Assembly (NCBI GenBank): GCA_002451855.1
Contig: DKDS01000031.1
Span: 38,738-46,695 of the forward strand
Length of the DNA stretch: 7,958 bases
DNA from: Ruminococcaceae bacterium UBA6842
Lineage (GTDB): Bacteria; Bacillota; Clostridia; Oscillospirales; Acutalibacteraceae
Reading direction: 5' to 3'
A program made the translations under genes and the position numbers. Positions within the stretch are counted from its first letter, which is position 1; each line of letters begins with the position of its first letter. This document shows, piece after piece, positions 5,237 through 7,958 of the stretch. The notes under the pieces were generated by a model. That model did not search any database and was not told where the DNA came from. It was given only the letters and a program-made list of their open reading frames with translations.

Positions 5237-6052
5237 ATGATAAGAATGATAAAAATTGAGTTAAAAAAGGCATTTTTAAACAAATGGTTTTTAGTTGCTG
5301 TTACTTTCGGTTGTATGATTGCTATATTGCAAATAATTCAAGATGTTGTTCCGATGGTGAAATATACCTCTAGTTGTATATCAAGGAATCTGCCTCCACA
5401 CACCCTTTATAATAAATGGCTAGGCATAAACTCAACATTGTGGAATACGGTTTTTTTTATAATATTTCCGTTATTGGCTTCAATACCATTTGCGGATAGT
5501 TTTCACACTGATTTAAAATCGGGATATGTAAAAAACATCTTAACAAGAACAAGTAAAAAAAATTACTATTTTTCAAAGTATATTGCCGTTTTTTTTTCTG
5601 CCGGAACAACTGTCGTTATACCACTTATTCTTAATCTTTATCTAACTGCTATGATTTTACCGACTATTACACCGTCTGTATCTGCAGGATTTTATCCTAT
5701 TCTTGAAACGGCAACTTTATCACATATTTATTATAGTAAACCTGCTTTATATATTATAATATACTTATGTATTATATTTATGGTTTCGGGTGTTTTAGCA
5801 AGCACAGCCTTGGCATTTTCACATTTTATAAAATATAGATATGTAATAACACTAATTCCATACCTTTGTTATTTGCTAGTTTCTTTTGAATCTATGTTTT
5901 TTTCTAACGCTTCAATTAAAATAGATGCGTGGGTTAATCCCTGTAGTAATGTGCCGTTGGATTTAAGAATTGTTATACTGGAAGTGATAATTCTCGTTTT
6001 GGGTACATTATTAGTATATTGGTTTACTGGTAAAAAAAATGATATATATTAA
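5237..6052 (+). CDS. ABC-2-type transporter permease, first of three
   Basis: A 271-aa membrane protein with about six helices (near 16-35, 69-86, 115-141, 170-195, 201-216 and 244-263). The segment at 95-115, SGYVKNILTRTSKKNYYFSK, is the usual cytoplasmic signature of ABC-2 permeases working with BcrA/NatA-type ATPases, and an ATPase of that kind is encoded three genes on. The N-terminus MIRMIKIELKKAFLNKWF also fits that group. GAGG (5225-5228) lies 8 bases before the ATG. Its last 14 bases overlap the next gene, implying coupled translation. It probably exports, or extracts from the membrane, a peptide or protein such as the secreted pair; the substrate is not readable from sequence. Confidence 0.85.
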   Translation: MIRMIKIELKKAFLNKWFLVAVTFGCMIAILQIIQDVVPMVKYTSSCISRNLPPHTLYNKWLGINSTLWNTVFFIIFPLLASIPFADSFHTDLKSGYVKNILTRTSKKNYYFSKYIAVFFSAGTTVVIPLILNLYLTAMILPTITPSVSAGFYPILETATLSHIYYSKPALYIIIYLCIIFMVSGVLASTALAFSHFIKYRYVITLIPYLCYLLVSFESMFFSNASIKIDAWVNPCSNVPLDLRIVILEVIILVLGTLLVYWFTGKKNDIY

Positions 6053-6812
6053 AAGATGGAATAAAGATATTATTTTTTTTGCGAAGAGTAATATTATTTT
6101 TTTAATTGTATATTTGATTATTGTGTTTGTAGCAATCTATATTCAAAGTGTTATTTTGGTTAATGACATTTTGTTTAACGGGACTTTTAAGGCCTGTTTT
6201 GCGGATTATTTTATAATACCGATAGAAAGCAGGATGCTATATTTTATTATATTCCCGTATTTGACATTATTAATTAATTTTTTTGTCAGGGAAACTTTTA
6301 TGGTTAATCGTGTTATTAGATACACCAAGTTGAGGTCGGTGTGGAATGAACATGTTTGGGCAACATTGCTGTTTTCAATGTTTACAACAATATATTTTCA
6401 ACTGATATCATCATTTATAGGAGCAAAACAGACTTCAATATTAATGAACTTTAATGAGAAGAAAAGTTTCTTTGCTTTTGCTACACAAGGTATAACAACA
6501 AAAGATATTACACTTTTTAATGTGATAGTAATTACTACGATATTTTTATTTTTAACTATTTGGCTGTTATCTCTATTTTTTACATTGTTGTTGTGGTTTT
6601 TTAGAAAATTCACTTGGTGTTTTGCTATTATTATTGTATTTGCACTTTTAGATTTAAAAGGTTATGGTTTATTTAGTTTTTTTGGTGTATATTACGATCA
6701 GTTGTTATCGTATAGATTAGTTCGATTGATAATACCGATTGTATTTATAATGTTTTTATATTCTATAGGTTTGCATTATTGTAAATTCAGGGAGTTTGTA
6801 AATGAAAACTAA
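6039..6812 (+). CDS. Six-helix membrane protein, second permease-like subunit
   Basis: A 257-aa protein with six predicted helices (near 18-40, 66-83, 106-126, 160-187, 192-204 and 229-246). I recognise no motif specific to a named family. A short loop at 84-103 with RETFMVNRVIRYTKLRSVWN sits where ABC-2 permeases keep their conserved cytoplasmic R..s/R segment. ATG at 6039 lies inside the end of the previous gene, with only a weak binding site (CTGGT), so translation probably depends on coupling. It overlaps the next gene by 11 bases. Gene order makes it a subunit of the same transporter. Phe, Ile and Leu are very frequent, as in its neighbours. Confidence 0.75.
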   Translation: MIYIKRWNKDIIFFAKSNIIFLIVYLIIVFVAIYIQSVILVNDILFNGTFKACFADYFIIPIESRMLYFIIFPYLTLLINFFVRETFMVNRVIRYTKLRSVWNEHVWATLLFSMFTTIYFQLISSFIGAKQTSILMNFNEKKSFFAFATQGITTKDITLFNVIVITTIFLFLTIWLLSLFFTLLLWFFRKFTWCFAIIIVFALLDLKGYGLFSFFGVYYDQLLSYRLVRLIIPIVFIMFLYSIGLHYCKFREFVNEN

Positions 6813-7638
6813 AAAAATATCCGCATTATTAAAACACGATTTTAATATTGGTTTTACTGTTAATATCCCTAAATACATAATCTCAGTACTCGTTTGTTCT
6901 TTTTTATGTGTTAAGTTTTATAACAGTATAGTTGTTTCAGCATGTACTTCTAAAGGGACTATAATGGATTGCTATATGTATTTATTTAAGGGGATAAAAG
7001 TATATATCCCCTCTCAAGATGATCCTTTTAAAATTCCTTTCGAGTGGTTGACTATTCAAGCTTTAATTGGATTACTAATAATTCAATATCCAACACAGGA
7101 TTTATATTCATATGGTATGCAAATTTTAATAAGAACAAAAAAACGCATTTCTTGGTGGCTTTCAAAATGTATCTGGAATGTTGTTACCATACTTATTTTT
7201 TATATCTTGTGCTTTATTATATCATTTGCTTTCTCTGCAATTTTTGGAGAATTATCGATATTACCTAATGAAAATGTTAATGCATTTGTAAGTGGTATTA
7301 ATTTGACAAATATAAAATTCAATTTAGATTTCTACGCAACGGTTATTGTGTTGCCGATATTAACCACTGTAGCAATTTCGTTGTTGCAAATGACTTTATC
7401 TTTTTTCCTTAACCCGATTATAAGTTATTTAGGTGTGACATGTATTATGGCATCATCTACATATTATCATTCAATATTTCTAGTTGGGAATTATAACATG
7501 ATTTTAAGAAATCAACCAATTTATTCTGAGGGATTTGGACAATTAATTATTATAATAATTGATTTATTAATAATTTTTGTCTCGATTTTTGTAGGGTTGG
7601 TGCGATTTAAACAGATTGACATACTAAAAAAAGATTAA
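6802..7638 (+). CDS. Six-helix membrane protein, third permease-like subunit
   Basis: A 278-aa protein with helices near 23-45, 81-97, 124-147, 177-203, 205-226 and 246-267. The cytoplasmic stretch at 104-122, YGMQILIRTKKRISWWLSK, matches the ABC-2 permease pattern (G-x-Q-ILIRT-basic-WW-x-SK) and aligns in position with the signature of the first permease gene. A large outer loop (about 46-80) holds Cys48 and Cys57. AGGGAG about 8 bases upstream supports the ATG, which overlaps the previous gene by 11 bases. The stop codon is 12 bases before the ATPase gene and runs into its ribosome binding site. Together these indicate one operon and one transport complex. Confidence 0.8.
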   Translation: MKTKKISALLKHDFNIGFTVNIPKYIISVLVCSFLCVKFYNSIVVSACTSKGTIMDCYMYLFKGIKVYIPSQDDPFKIPFEWLTIQALIGLLIIQYPTQDLYSYGMQILIRTKKRISWWLSKCIWNVVTILIFYILCFIISFAFSAIFGELSILPNENVNAFVSGINLTNIKFNLDFYATVIVLPILTTVAISLLQMTLSFFLNPIISYLGVTCIMASSTYYHSIFLVGNYNMILRNQPIYSEGFGQLIIIIIDLLIIFVSIFVGLVRFKQIDILKKD

Positions 7639-7650
7639 AGGAACAAGATT

Positions 7651-7958
7651 ATGTATATTGTTATTGAAAATTTAAATAAAACAATTAAAGGAACGACAAT
7701 TTTAAAAAACATTTCATTAACTTTCCAAAGTGGAAAAGTATATGGACTGAAAGGTAAAAATGGGTCGGGAAAGACTATGCTAATGAGAGCTGTTTCTGGT
7801 TTAATTCGTCCCACAAATGGAACAATTGATATTAATGGAGATATATTAGGAAAAAATATTTCTTTTCCTAAAAGTATAGGTGTATTAATAGAAAATCCAT
7901 CTTTCATTAATAAATATACAGGATTCAAAAATTTAAAAATTTTAGCTGATATCCAAAA
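7651..7958 (+). CDS. ABC transporter ATP-binding protein, C-terminus cut by window edge
   Basis: ATPase subunit that would power the three membrane proteins encoded before it. The frame is open from ATG 7651 to the right edge (102 residues; the family is usually about 210-300). Walker A is GKNGSGKT at 35-42. The Q-loop region reads IGVLIENPSF (76-85), with Glu81 where many ABC proteins have Gln; the BcrA-type bacitracin/lantibiotic-immunity group typically has IE.P here. The following TGFKNLKIL also fits that group. The signature motif, Walker B and H-loop lie beyond the window. AAAGGAA (7637-7643) is 7 bases upstream and overlaps the previous stop codon. Similarity to BcrA-like exporters favours self-protection or peptide export. 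Confidence 0.92.
   Translation, partial: MYIVIENLNKTIKGTTILKNISLTFQSGKVYGLKGKNGSGKTMLMRAVSGLIRPTNGTIDINGDILGKNISFPKSIGVLIENPSFINKYTGFKNLKILADIQ

Noticed and set aside
6398..6613. Minus-strand 71-codon frame
   Set aside because: Antisense to the second permease gene with no supporting signals.
7044..7268. Plus-strand 74-codon frame
   Set aside because: Out-of-frame shadow within the third permease gene.
7635..7928. Minus-strand 97-codon frame
   Set aside because: Antisense to the ATPase gene, whose Walker A motif fixes the true frame.

Overview
The window is AT-rich throughout, uses AGGAG-type ribosome binding sites, and carries an AgrB, a LytTR regulator and a GHKL kinase. Together these point to a low-GC Firmicute, most likely a Clostridia-type gut or soil anaerobe; I cannot name a genus from sequence alone.

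Left part (1-2556, minus strand): an agr-like quorum-sensing block. In transcription order it holds a LytTR response regulator (2556-1852), a polytopic GHKL histidine kinase (1852-539, TGATG overlap) and an AgrB peptide-processing protease that runs off the left edge (455-1). No agrD is visible; it would be expected beyond the left edge. A hairpin with a T-run and a possible second promoter separate the kinase gene from agrB.

Middle part (2557-3390): an 834-base divergent intergenic region with no confident protein gene but dense regulatory structure. It holds a strong minus-strand promoter for the regulator. It also holds two plus-strand promoters, each preceded by 9-base direct repeats 21 bases apart in AgrA/LytTR style; the first pair is ACGAATAAG-N12-ACGAATAGG. 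The second promoter would make a leader or small RNA of up to about 400 nt, with a good Shine-Dalgarno sequence in front of a 28-codon hydrophobic reading frame. A third, weaker promoter lies directly before the structural genes.

Right part (3391-7958, plus strand): two tandem paralogous secreted proteins of 143 aa, each with a Sec signal peptide and two shared cysteines (DUF2712-like in layout). Then come a lipoprotein starting at TTG, three six-helix ABC-2-type membrane proteins in overlapping frames, and the start of an ABC ATPase cut by the right edge.

Working model (inference): the agr-like system senses a cyclic peptide, the phosphorylated LytTR regulator binds the paired repeats, and this switches on a secreted-protein cassette whose lipoprotein and ABC transporter give export or, more likely, self-protection. 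The arrangement resembles bacteriocin/immunity loci, but no activity can be read from the sequence.
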